Shown piece by piece: positions 23,829 to 32,039 of a stretch of 32,159 nucleotides of DNA. A program made the position numbers and the translations under genes. The DNA lies in contig DAOUDG010000079.1 of assembly GCA_034431435.1 (NCBI GenBank), positions 1 to 32,159 on the forward strand, in the 5' to 3' direction. Each line of letters opens with the position of its first letter. The stretch's first letter is position 1. The notes under the pieces are model-generated. The model did not search any database. It was not told the DNA's origin and saw only the letters and a list, made by a program, of their open reading frames with translations. Source of the DNA: JAHCIE01 sp034431435 (GTDB lineage Bacteria > Chloroflexota > Anaerolineae > Epilineales > JAHCIE01).

Positions 23829-23867
23829 CGGCCTGCCTCGGCCACTGCGTAGTGAGGAGAAGCCCTG

Positions 23868-24509
23868 ATGGAACCGACGCTTCAAGCGCTGTATGACAGC
23901 ATTCTCAACGGCGACAACGGCCAGGTTCCCCGTCAGGTGCAGGCCGCCCTCGACGCCGGCATCGATCCCGCCCGCATCCTGAACGAGGCCATGATTGCCG
24001 CCATGGGTGAGGTGGGCCGCCTCTACGAGGAGGGCGAATACTACGTACCTGAGATGCTCATCGCCGCCCGCGCCATGCAGAGCGGCCTGGCAGTCCTCAA
24101 GCCCTACCTGGCCCAGGCCGACGTGCAGTCTCCGGGTCGTGTCGCCATCGGCACGGTCAGGGGCGACCTCCACGACATCGGCAAGAACCTCGTGGCGATG
24201 ATGCTGCAAGGGGCCGGATTCGAGATCATCGACCTGGGCGCAGACGTAGCGCCGGAGCGGTTCGTGGCCGCCGTGGAGCAACAGGGCGTCCATATCGTCG
24301 CGCTGTCCGCACTGCTGACGACGACCATGCCCAACATGAAGGTCACCATCGACGCCCTCAAGGCGGCCGGCGTGCGCGACCAGGTGAAGGTCATGATTGG
24401 CGGCGCCCCCGTCACCGAGGCCTACGCCAAGCAGATCGGGGCCGATGGCTACGCGCCTGACGCCAGCCGCGCCGTCACCCTCGCCCGGAGCCTGATAGCC
24501 AGCGGCTAG
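23868..24509 (+). CDS. Corrinoid (B12-binding) methyl-carrier protein, MtbC/MtaC/MetH-B12-domain type
   Basis: Carries a methyl group on Co(III) of a corrinoid between two methyltransferases. 213 residues. An N-terminal four-helix cap (about 1-85) has the conserved EVGRLYEEGEYYVPEMLIAARAM. The B12 domain (about 90-213) shows D100-x-H102-x-x-G105 (GDLHDIGKN), the lower-ligand His102, S147 in ALSALLTTTM, and G178-G179 in MIGGAPVT. The C-terminal GADGYAPDASRAV is typical of MtbC/MtmC/MtvC-like carriers. ATG at 23868 follows GAGGAG. First gene of a four-gene operon whose other members are a DUF1638 protein, an activator and a homocysteine methyltransferase, so the usual acceptor is probably homocysteine. 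Confidence 0.95.
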   Translation: MEPTLQALYDSILNGDNGQVPRQVQAALDAGIDPARILNEAMIAAMGEVGRLYEEGEYYVPEMLIAARAMQSGLAVLKPYLAQADVQSPGRVAIGTVRGDLHDIGKNLVAMMLQGAGFEIIDLGADVAPERFVAAVEQQGVHIVALSALLTTTMPNMKVTIDALKAAGVRDQVKVMIGGAPVTEAYAKQIGADGYAPDASRAVTLARSLIASG

Positions 24510-24532
24510 CGCCGCCGGCCAAAGGGGGGCAT

Positions 24533-25282
24533 ATGTGGTTTCGCTGCCTTGCCTGTGAAGTACTGGCGCGACCGCTCTACCTGGCGGCCGCTCACTCGCC
24601 CCACATCGTCGACGTGGACCTCATCCAGCGCGGTCTGCACAATCACCCGCCGCGCCTGCGTGACCATCTACAGGCCCGCATCGATGCAACCAACACTACC
24701 AAGTACGACGCCGTCCTGCTCGGCTACGGCCTGTGCGGCCAGGCGACAGCGGGCCTCGTGGCGCGCGACATCCCACTGGTCATGCCCCGCGCCCACGACT
24801 GCATCACCCTGTTCCTCGGCAGCCGCGAGCGCTACGCCGCCCAGTTCAGCCGGTACCCGGGTACCTTCTGGTACGCCCAGGACTACATCGAGCGCGACGA
24901 CGGCTCCGGCACAGCCCTGGCGATGGGGGCCGCGCTGGACACCGATATCGAGGCCGTCTATAACGATTATGTCAAGAAATACGGTCGAGACAACGCCGAC
25001 TACCTGATGACCATCATGGGCGCGTGGCAGAGCCACTACCAGCGCGCGGCCTACCTGGACATAGGCATCGGCGGCGATGAGACTGTCGAGGCGCAGGCGC
25101 AGGCCGAGGCAGCGCGGCGCGGCTGGGCCTACGAGCGGCTGGCTGGCAACATGGTTCTCATCCGGCGGCTCCTCCACGGCGACTGGCAGACCGATGCCGA
25201 CGACTTCCTCGTCGTGCCCCCCGGCCAGCGGATCGAAGTGCGCTACGATACCAGCGTCATCGGCTGCGGCGCGGCCCCATGA
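24533..25282 (+). CDS. DUF1638 protein of the corrinoid operon
   Basis: Uncharacterised DUF1638 family, 249 residues, frequently found near corrinoid methyltransferases as I recall. Soluble, with no signal or membrane segment. Visible features: a C-x-x-C near the start (C5, C8 in RCLACEV), GYGLCG (64-69, C68), PRAHDCITLFLGS (85-97, H88, C90), then QHY-type and DFLVVPPGQRIEVRYDTSVIGCG at the C-terminus. The scattered Cys and His could bind a metal or a corrinoid, but this is speculation. ATG at 24533 follows AAAGGGGGG. The last four bases overlap the activator start (ATGA). Function unknown; the family label is from the GYGLCG and HDC motifs. Confidence 0.87.
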   Translation: MWFRCLACEVLARPLYLAAAHSPHIVDVDLIQRGLHNHPPRLRDHLQARIDATNTTKYDAVLLGYGLCGQATAGLVARDIPLVMPRAHDCITLFLGSRERYAAQFSRYPGTFWYAQDYIERDDGSGTALAMGAALDTDIEAVYNDYVKKYGRDNADYLMTIMGAWQSHYQRAAYLDIGIGGDETVEAQAQAEAARRGWAYERLAGNMVLIRRLLHGDWQTDADDFLVVPPGQRIEVRYDTSVIGCGAAP

Positions 25283-27144
25283 CGCAACACTGCACCATCG
25301 TCCTGGAACCCATCGGCCGGCGGATTGAGGTAGCCGTCGGCACGAGCCTCCTGGACGCCGCGCATGCCGCGGGCGTCGAACTGGTCTCCATCTGCGGTGG
25401 CATCGGCTCCTGTGGCGAATGCCTGGTGCGCCTCGTCGCTGGGCAGCTATCGCCACCGAGCCTGACCGAAGAGGCCGAGCTAGACCCCGACCGGCTGGCC
25501 GAGGGCTATCGGCTCGCCTGCCAGGCCTGTGCCCAGGGTGCGGTGCGCCTGGACATCCCGCCCACCTCGCTCACGACGCCCCAACGCCTCCAGATAGAAG
25601 GCCACGCTGACCGTCTGGACCTCGACCCAGTTGTCGTCAGCATCGATCTGGCTATGCCTCCGCCGACCCTGGACGATCTGCGCTCCGATGGCAGCCGGCT
25701 ACAAGCGGCTCTGGCCGGCCGGGGCTACCCGCCCCTCAGCCTTGACTTTGCCGTCCTGGGCCAGCTATCCGAGCAGCTGCGCGTCCAGGACTGGCAGGCC
25801 CGCCTGGCGGTACGCGACGACACGGTAGTGGCCCTCCTGCCGCCACAGACTCCGCTGCTCGGTCTCGCGGTGGACGTGGGCACAACCAAGATCGCCGCCT
25901 ACCTGGTCGACCTGGCCGACGGCCACCTTGTCGCCAGGCAAGGGGCCATGAATCCCCAGATTGCCTACGGCGAGGATGTCATCAGCCGCATCGCATACTG
26001 CAACGCGCACACCGACGGACGCGCCACGCTCCAGGCCCGCCTCGTGGACACTCTCAATGGCCTCGTCAACGACCTATGCCGCACCGCCGACGCCACGCCC
26101 GATCAAGTGGTGGACGCTGTCATCGTCGGCAACACCGCGATGCACCATCTGCTCGCCGGCCTGAACGTCAGCCAGTTGGGCGCAGCCCCCTACGTTGCCG
26201 CCGTTACCGACGCTCTGGACTTCCCGGCCCGCGAGATCGGGCTGCGCCTGGCGGCCGGGGCGCGGGTGCACCTCCCTCCCAATATCGCTGGCTACGTGGG
26301 CGCGGATCACGTCGCCATGCTCCTCGCCACCCAGGCTGAGCGCCGCGCCGACGAGCCGCGCGAGCCAACTGTCATCGCCCTGGATATCGGGACCAACACC
26401 GAAATCAGTCTGTTCCACGCCGGCCGCCTGCTGACATGCTCGTGCGCCTCCGGGCCAGCCTTCGAGGGCGCTCACATCCACGACGGCATGCGCGCTGCGC
26501 CCGGCGCCATCGAGCGGGTGCGGCTCACCGCCCAGGCTAGCCAGTGTCACACCATCGACGGGACCAGGCCCGTCGGCATCTGCGGCTCAGGCATTCTGGA
26601 TGCCGTCGCGGAGTTGTACGCCCTGGGTGTGCTGGACACTCGCGGCGGGATGACGGGCAGCGACCCGCGTCTCCGCCGCGTGGGTCGCCACGCCGAGTTC
26701 GTCCTGGCCGCCGCTCCAACCACGGGGCACGGTCGGGACGTGATCGTGACACGCCGGGACGTGCACGAGATTCAACTGGCGAAGGGCGCGATTCGGGCGG
26801 GCGTCGAAGTGCTGCTCGCGGAGGTTGGGCTGACGGCTACCGCCCTTGACCAATTCATCGTCGCCGGGGCCTTCGGCACGTACCTGGACGTGGACAGCGC
26901 GGTTCGCATCGGCATGTTCCCCGACCTGCCGCGCGAGCGATTCCGCCAGGTGGGCAACGCAGCTGGCGCGGGCGCGCGGGCCTTGCTCTTGTCGCGGCGG
27001 ATGCGCCAGGCCGCCAGCGCCTATGCCCGCCGCGCGGAGTATATCGAACTGACTGTCCACGCGGCCTTCGCCGACCTGTACATCCAGGCCCTGGCCTTCG
27101 AGCCGCTTGTGACTTCTCCCCACCGACAGGAGCGCGAGCAATGA
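25279..27144 (+). CDS. [2Fe-2S]/ASKHA corrinoid activation protein (RACo-like, DUF4445)
   Basis: ATP-dependent reductive activator that returns oxidised Co(II) corrinoid to the methyl-accepting Co(I) state. 621 residues. N-terminal ferredoxin domain with C39, C45, C48 (CGGIGSCGEC) and C81 (RLACQAC) as [2Fe-2S] ligands. Linker and middle domains follow to about 190. The ASKHA/DUF4445 C-terminal part has the phosphate-1 loop LAVDVGTTKIAAYLVDL (about 195-211), MNPQIAYGEDVISRI (about 218-232), VIALDIGTNTEISLF (about 365-379), a glycine-rich GICGSGILDAVAEL (about 433-446) and GAFGTYLDV (about 531-540). Length and layout match RACo. Start and stop overlap both neighbours (ATGA each side), so expression is coupled. 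Confidence 0.95.
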   Translation: MTQHCTIVLEPIGRRIEVAVGTSLLDAAHAAGVELVSICGGIGSCGECLVRLVAGQLSPPSLTEEAELDPDRLAEGYRLACQACAQGAVRLDIPPTSLTTPQRLQIEGHADRLDLDPVVVSIDLAMPPPTLDDLRSDGSRLQAALAGRGYPPLSLDFAVLGQLSEQLRVQDWQARLAVRDDTVVALLPPQTPLLGLAVDVGTTKIAAYLVDLADGHLVARQGAMNPQIAYGEDVISRIAYCNAHTDGRATLQARLVDTLNGLVNDLCRTADATPDQVVDAVIVGNTAMHHLLAGLNVSQLGAAPYVAAVTDALDFPAREIGLRLAAGARVHLPPNIAGYVGADHVAMLLATQAERRADEPREPTVIALDIGTNTEISLFHAGRLLTCSCASGPAFEGAHIHDGMRAAPGAIERVRLTAQASQCHTIDGTRPVGICGSGILDAVAELYALGVLDTRGGMTGSDPRLRRVGRHAEFVLAAAPTTGHGRDVIVTRRDVHEIQLAKGAIRAGVEVLLAEVGLTATALDQFIVAGAFGTYLDVDSAVRIGMFPDLPRERFRQVGNAAGAGARALLLSRRMRQAASAYARRAEYIELTVHAAFADLYIQALAFEPLVTSPHRQEREQ

Positions 27145-28040
27145 CACTTTCCCTGGTCGAGCGTCTGGCCCGGGGCGACCTCCTCGTCGCCGATGGGGCC
27201 ACCGGCACGAACTTGCAAGCCGCCGGGCTGACGGCGGGGGCCATGCCCGAAGAGTGGGTCATCGACTCCCCATCGCCCATCCTTGCCCTGGCGCGCGCCT
27301 TCGTCGCCGCCGGTTCCGACATTATCCTGACCTGCACCTTCGGCGCAACCCGCCCCCGACTGCGTGACTCGCGCGTTGCCGACAAGGTAGGCGAGGTCAA
27401 CCGCCGCGCCGCCGCCCTCGCCCGCGAGGCCGCCTCGGCCCGTGAGGGAACGCTGGTCGGCGGCTCTCTGGGACCGACCGGTCTCCTCATGGAACCCCTG
27501 GGCGCGCTCACTCATGCAGCGGCCGTCGAGGCCTTCGCCGAGCAAGCCAGCGCGCTGACCGAGGGCGGCGTAGATTTCCTGCTCCTGGAGACCCAGTCAG
27601 CGCTGGACGAGGCCCTGGCTGCCGTCGAGGGTATCCAGCGCGTCAGTAGTCTGCCCCTGGTGGTATCCTTCAGTTACGATCGGGGCACGCGCACCATGAT
27701 GGGCGTTCGGCCCCGCCAGGCCGTCGCCGCCGTTGCGCCGCTGGGCCTCGTCGCCGTCGGCGCTAACTGCGGCAAGGGTCTGGACACGATGGAGCAGGTC
27801 GTCGCAGAGATGGCCGAGGCGACACGCCTGCCCCTATGGGTCAAACCCAACGCGGGCCTTCCCCAGGTTAGCGGCAGCGATGTGACCTATTCCGTGGGGC
27901 CTGACGAGATGGCCGAGTACGCCACGCGCTATCTACAGCTGGGGGCGCGCATCGTGGGCGGCTGCTGCGGCAGCGCCCCCGCCCACGTGACCGCTATCGC
28001 CCGCGCCGTCGCCGCCTACCCCACCCACACACCCCAATAG
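27141..28040 (+). CDS. Stand-alone homocysteine S-methyltransferase domain
   Basis: Transfers a methyl group to homocysteine to make methionine. 299 residues, just the Zn-dependent N-terminal domain of MetH. Zn ligands C210 (VGANCGKG) and the C275-C276 pair (GGCCGS) are intact, together with DGATGTNLQAAGL (18-30) and the GSLGPTG loop (108-114). The pterin-binding, B12 and reactivation domains of full-length MetH are absent; a corrinoid carrier and a RACo-type activator are in the same operon. It overlaps the activator gene by four bases. It should take the methyl group from the B12 carrier. A stand-alone S-methylmethionine:homocysteine enzyme (MmuM-like) is the main alternative, but the operon favours the corrinoid donor. 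Confidence 0.93.
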   Translation: MTLSLVERLARGDLLVADGATGTNLQAAGLTAGAMPEEWVIDSPSPILALARAFVAAGSDIILTCTFGATRPRLRDSRVADKVGEVNRRAAALAREAASAREGTLVGGSLGPTGLLMEPLGALTHAAAVEAFAEQASALTEGGVDFLLLETQSALDEALAAVEGIQRVSSLPLVVSFSYDRGTRTMMGVRPRQAVAAVAPLGLVAVGANCGKGLDTMEQVVAEMAEATRLPLWVKPNAGLPQVSGSDVTYSVGPDEMAEYATRYLQLGARIVGGCCGSAPAHVTAIARAVAAYPTHTPQ

Positions 28041-28055
28041 GGTCCCGCCCCGCGC

Positions 28056-28090
28056 GGCGGCCTGAAGCAGGCGCTCTGTTTCAGGCCGCC
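28056..28090 (+). terminator. Terminator of the corrinoid operon
   Basis: A perfect 11-bp stem GGCGGCCTGAA (28056-28066) with TTCAGGCCGCC (28080-28090) and a 13-nt loop, 15 nt after the homocysteine methyltransferase stop. It is followed by CCATCTCTGTTT, a weak pyrimidine tract. Confidence 0.75.
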
Positions 28091-28099
28091 CCATCTCTG

Positions 28100-28129
28100 T
28101 TTCCTCAACCCGGCAAAACTTAGTAGAAT
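28100..28129 (+). promoter_or_regulatory. Possible promoter of the cyclase gene
   Basis: -10 TAGAAT (28124-28129) preceded by a weak -35 TTTCCT (28100-28105) with an 18-bp spacer, about 50 nt before the start codon. Confidence 0.4.
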
Positions 28130-28182
28130 GTAGCTCATGCCGGTCGTTCCGGTTCACTCAGCGCCGCTGCAAGGGAACCCGC

Positions 28183-31100
28183 GTGTCCGAAATCGACCAA
28201 CTCCAGCAAGCCGTTCAAGCGCTGGAAGCGCAGCGCAGCGCCCTGGGCGACGCGGTGGTTGACGCCGCCCAGGCGACACTGCGGGCCAGACTCGCGGACC
28301 TCGAGTCCACGACAGCCCCTACCGAGCAGCGCGGCCAGGCCACGATTCTGTTCGCCGACATCGTCGATTTTACCGCCCTGGCAGAGACCATGGACGCCGA
28401 GGATGTCCGCGACCTCGTGGACAGCTTCTGGCGGCGCATGGACGCCGCCATCAAGGACCACGGCGGCGGCATCGACAAGCATATCGGCGACGCCGTCATG
28501 GCCGTGTGGGGTGCGCGCGCCGCCCGCGAGAACGACCCCGAACAGGCTGTGCGGGCTGCCCTGGCGATGCAGGCCGAAGCGCGCGCCTTTGCCGCCGAGC
28601 CGGGCAACCCACCCCTACGCATCCGCATCGGCATCAACACCGGGCCAGTCCTAATCGGAGCGGTGGGAACGACCGGCGAGATCACCGTCATGGGCGACGC
28701 CGTCAACACCGCCAGCCGCCTGGAAGAGGCCGCGCCGGGCGACGGGGTCCTCATCTCCCAGGACACCTACCGCTACATTCGAGGCATTTTCGATCTCGTC
28801 CAGCAGCCACCTCTGGCCGTCAAGGGCAAGACCCGCCCCATCGCCACGTATGTCGTGCGTAGCGCCAAGGCGCGCCCCTTCCGCACCGTCACCCGTGGTG
28901 TCGCCGGACTGCATACCCAGACTGTCGGGCGCCAGGATGAGTTGCGCCGTCTGCGGGACGCCTGCCGCGCGGCCTTCGAGGAGCATCAGGTTGTCTGGGC
29001 ACAACTCGTGGGTGAGCCTGGTGTCGGGAAGAGTCGACTCCTCGACGAGACAGTGGATTGGATGGACGTGCAGCCAGCGCCATTCCGCCTGTTTCGGGGC
29101 CGCGCCTTCGCCGGCGATGACCGCCAACCCTTCGCCCTGATTCGCCGCCTGTGGCTCGATCGCTTCCAGATCGCCGAGGATGCACCCCGCGTCGAGGCCG
29201 AAGCCGCCTGGACCCGCGCCTATGCGGAACTCTGCGGCGCTGACGACGACGAGGCAGCTCATGCCCTGGGGCTACTGGTTGGGCTACCCTTCGCCGACAG
29301 CCCCCATATTGGCGCACTCCGCGACGACCCCAATCAGGTCAAGGGGCGCGCTCTGGTCGTCAGCCGCCAGCTGTTCGACACGGTCCGCCACGACCGCCCG
29401 GCCGTGGTCCTGCTCGAAGACCTCCACTGGGCGGACGCCTCCTCATGGGAATACCTCATGGCCACGCTACTGGCAGGCGCAGACGGCCAGCTGCCCCACG
29501 GCCTGCTCGTGATTGGCACGGCCCGCCCCGAGTGGGAACCGCCGCGCGCCCTGCTGAACAACCCCGGCTACCAGGAACTGCGGCTGGGACCGCTGTCGGC
29601 CGACGCCTCGCGAGAACTGGCCCGCGAGTTGCTGGACAAGGTGGAGGGCGCGCCAACCGACCTGGTAGACCTCATCGTGGAGCGCGCCGAGGGTGTCCCG
29701 TACTTCGCGGAAGAGATGGTCAATTGGCTCATCGACCAGGGGGTCATCGAGCCGGCGGAGGACACCTGGCGCTTCGCACCCGACCGACTTCAGGCCACCC
29801 CCCTCCCCGCCACCCTGCAACACCTGCTGCTCACCCGCCTCAGCGCGCTGGGCGAGAGCGACCGCACCACCCTTCAGCGCGGCTCAGTCTTCGGGCGCAT
29901 CTTCTGGACGGATGGTGTGACCGCCCTCGGCGCGCTGGATGCCGAGGCCGCGCTGGCGAGCCTCGAGCCGCGCGGCTTTGTCGTCCCTCAGCCGCAGGCT
30001 AGCCTGCAAGGCGAGGTCGAGTGGAGTTTCTATCACACTCTGCTGCGAGACGTGACCTACGAGAGTATCCTCCGCCGCGAGCGGGCCGCGCTCCACCAGA
30101 CCGCCGCCTACTGGCTTGAGAGCCAGGCCGAGCGGGCCAATCGCCTGGATGAGTTCGCTGGCCTGCTGGGTCAGCACTGGGAACGCGCCAATCGTCATGA
30201 CCTGGCCGCCCAGTGGTACGTTCGCGCCGGTGAGAGCGCCCTGGGCCAGGGCGCGCCTCGCGAAGCGCGCAGCTTCATGGGCTGTGCCCTGGAGTTGCTG
30301 CCGCCCACCGAAACAGATCTCCGCTGGCGTGCCCTGATGGGCCGTGTCGAAGCCCTCGACGTGCTCGGTGAGCGTACCCCCCAGGGGGAGGATGTCGGCG
30401 CACTCGTGACTCTGGCTCGCAGCCTGGGTGATCCACACCGCCTCGCTGAGGCCCTGTTTCGCCAGGAGCAGTACGCCACCGCCCTGGGCGACCCACGCTT
30501 CCAGCAACGCGCCGCCGACGAGGCCATCGAGGGCGCGCGCCAGGCAGGTGATGCCGCCATCGAAGCTCGCGCCCTGGCCTCGAAGGCGGCCTGGCAGACG
30601 CGACAGGGCGACCTCGCCGCCGCCCGCCAGACCGTCGACGCTTCGCTGGCCCGCGCCGAGGCCGCCGGCGACGCGGCCACGCGGGCCTTCGTCCTCATCC
30701 GCGCCGGCCTGCACTATAGTGAGGTGGGTGACCTGGCCAGGGCTGTGCGTCTGTTCGAGGAAGCCGCATCGCTGGCCGGCCAGCTAGGTGACCGCCGCAG
30801 CGAAGCGCAGGCGCGGGGCAACCTGGGCTACAACTACGTCCTCCTCGGCCTTTACTCGCTGGCGGAGGCAACCCTCGAACGAGCACAACAGTTGACCGCC
30901 GCCATCGGCGAGCGCCGCATGCGCGCCTACCATCTGCTCAATCTCGGCCTCGCCCACGTCCAGAGCGGCTCGGCGGGTCAGGCGCACCGTCTGCTGGGCG
31001 AAGCCCTTACCGAATTGGAAGCGATGGGCGACACCTTCGGCCAGGCGGCCGCGCAGATCTATCTGGGCCTCGCCCTGGAAGGTGAAGGCGAATGGGCGAC

Positions 31101-31527
31101 CGCCGCCCAGCGCTTCGGCGCAGCGGAGGAGCTATTCAGCAGCCGTGGCATGGACGGTTTCGCCATCACAGCCCTGGCCGCACAGGCGCGCACGGCCCTG
31201 GCCCTATCCCACGCCCACACCGCGCGCCGTCTCGCCGATCGGGTCTGGCGCTATCTTGCGGAGCGCGGGGCGGGTGGCCTGGAGTTCCCTATCCTGGCGT
31301 ATCTGACGTGCGCCCGCGTCTATGCCGCTGTCGGTGATCACGCGGCGGCGGAGGCGGCGCGGGTCGCCGGTCTGCGCGAGCTAACCCTGGCCGCCGACAA
31401 GATTAGCGACGCCGCGTGGCGTCGCTCCTTCCTCGATAGCGTGCCGGAGCATCGCGCGCTGGCTTCCCTGCCTGAACAGGGGCGGCCCGGCCCGCGCCGT
31501 CGGCCTCCTGACAACAGCAGCGCGTAG
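28183..31527 (+). CDS. Class III adenylyl cyclase fused to AAA/NTPase and TPR domains (sAC-like)
   Basis: 1114 residues, cytoplasmic. N-terminal coiled coil about 1-45 (EIDQLQQAVQALEAQRSALGD), then a class III cyclase domain (about 50-225). Metal Asp are D59 (FADIVDFT) and D103 (HIGDAV); transition-state residues are N175 and R179 (GDAVNTASRLE); K99 sits at the adenine-binding Lys position; T168 replaces the usual Asp of class IIIa enzymes. A STAND/AAA-type ATPase follows (about 250-620) with Walker A GEPGVGKSR (276-284) and Walker B VVLLEDLHWAD (407-417). The C-terminal 430 residues are TPR-like helical repeats (about 680-1090). Starts at GTG 28183 with AAGGGA upstream. The layout matches bacterial guanylate/adenylate cyclase-ATPase-TPR proteins and human soluble adenylyl cyclase. 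The cyclase appears active. Confidence 0.92.
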   Translation: MSEIDQLQQAVQALEAQRSALGDAVVDAAQATLRARLADLESTTAPTEQRGQATILFADIVDFTALAETMDAEDVRDLVDSFWRRMDAAIKDHGGGIDKHIGDAVMAVWGARAARENDPEQAVRAALAMQAEARAFAAEPGNPPLRIRIGINTGPVLIGAVGTTGEITVMGDAVNTASRLEEAAPGDGVLISQDTYRYIRGIFDLVQQPPLAVKGKTRPIATYVVRSAKARPFRTVTRGVAGLHTQTVGRQDELRRLRDACRAAFEEHQVVWAQLVGEPGVGKSRLLDETVDWMDVQPAPFRLFRGRAFAGDDRQPFALIRRLWLDRFQIAEDAPRVEAEAAWTRAYAELCGADDDEAAHALGLLVGLPFADSPHIGALRDDPNQVKGRALVVSRQLFDTVRHDRPAVVLLEDLHWADASSWEYLMATLLAGADGQLPHGLLVIGTARPEWEPPRALLNNPGYQELRLGPLSADASRELARELLDKVEGAPTDLVDLIVERAEGVPYFAEEMVNWLIDQGVIEPAEDTWRFAPDRLQATPLPATLQHLLLTRLSALGESDRTTLQRGSVFGRIFWTDGVTALGALDAEAALASLEPRGFVVPQPQASLQGEVEWSFYHTLLRDVTYESILRRERAALHQTAAYWLESQAERANRLDEFAGLLGQHWERANRHDLAAQWYVRAGESALGQGAPREARSFMGCALELLPPTETDLRWRALMGRVEALDVLGERTPQGEDVGALVTLARSLGDPHRLAEALFRQEQYATALGDPRFQQRAADEAIEGARQAGDAAIEARALASKAAWQTRQGDLAAARQTVDASLARAEAAGDAATRAFVLIRAGLHYSEVGDLARAVRLFEEAASLAGQLGDRRSEAQARGNLGYNYVLLGLYSLAEATLERAQQLTAAIGERRMRAYHLLNLGLAHVQSGSAGQAHRLLGEALTELEAMGDTFGQAAAQIYLGLALEGEGEWATAAQRFGAAEELFSSRGMDGFAITALAAQARTALALSHAHTARRLADRVWRYLAERGAGGLEFPILAYLTCARVYAAVGDHAAAEAARVAGLRELTLAADKISDAAWRRSFLDSVPEHRALASLPEQGRPGPRRRPPDNSSA

Positions 31528-31544
31528 TCCACAGCGGTCGCGCC

Positions 31545-32039
31545 CTAGAATAGCGTCTGCATCAGGCCGAGCCGCTCGCTAATGAGCCGCAGGTCAGCGT
31601 CCGACAACCCTTCCGTCGGCTGGCCCAGGGCCAGGTTGATGACCTCGTAGTGGGCGGCGGTCTCGGCGTACTCCACCAGGTCGCAGGCATGCTCGACACT
31701 AACATCGGAGCGGGTCAGGATGCCGTGACGCTGCCAGACAATGGCGCGATACTCGGCCATGCCCCGCACTGTCACCGCCTGCTGCTCCGCCGATCCAGGG
31801 GGCTGGAAGAGCAGCAGGCCGATGCCCTCCGGGAACACCGCCAACGTCTCCGGCTGCCAGCGGAACAGGCGGCGGGTCAGGCTGGCCGTATCACTGTAGG
31901 CGGACAGGTGACTCAGGTACGTCAGCCGCACCGGCTGCGCATGCACCAGGGAGTGCTGCTCGACGCCACGCCGCCGCACATGGTCCTCATGGACGGCCAG
32001 GTGGGAGTTGAACTCACTAAACTGATTCCAAGGTGAGAT
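31545..32039 (-). CDS. Class II aldolase/adducin-family frame, rhamnulose-1-phosphate-aldolase-like, start unclear
   Basis: Open frame of 164 codons matching the C-terminal two-thirds of a class II sugar aldolase: SEFNSHLAVH (Glu as catalytic base region), HAQPVRLTYLSH, LFRWQPETLAVFPEGIGLL, VWQRHGILTRSDVSVEHACDLVEYAETAAHYEVINLALG. Full-length relatives have about 210-280 residues, and about 60-100 N-terminal residues including the glycine-rich NGGNIS region are missing. The frame is closed by TAG at 32040-32042. The only conventional start is GTG at 31977-31979 (GAGG nearby), which would drop the conserved SEFNSHLAVH. The first Zn site reads H-A-Q rather than H-x-H. This may be a frameshifted gene, a degraded one, or a divergent subfamily. 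Confidence 0.6.
   Translation of the reverse strand: MSPWNQFSEFNSHLAVHEDHVRRRGVEQHSLVHAQPVRLTYLSHLSAYSDTASLTRRLFRWQPETLAVFPEGIGLLLFQPPGSAEQQAVTVRGMAEYRAIVWQRHGILTRSDVSVEHACDLVEYAETAAHYEVINLALGQPTEGLSDADLRLISERLGLMQTLF

Noticed and set aside
22791..23852. 353-codon open frame on the plus strand
   Set aside because: Antisense to the Gfo/Idh/MocA gene with all its family motifs, and it runs through both divergent promoters.
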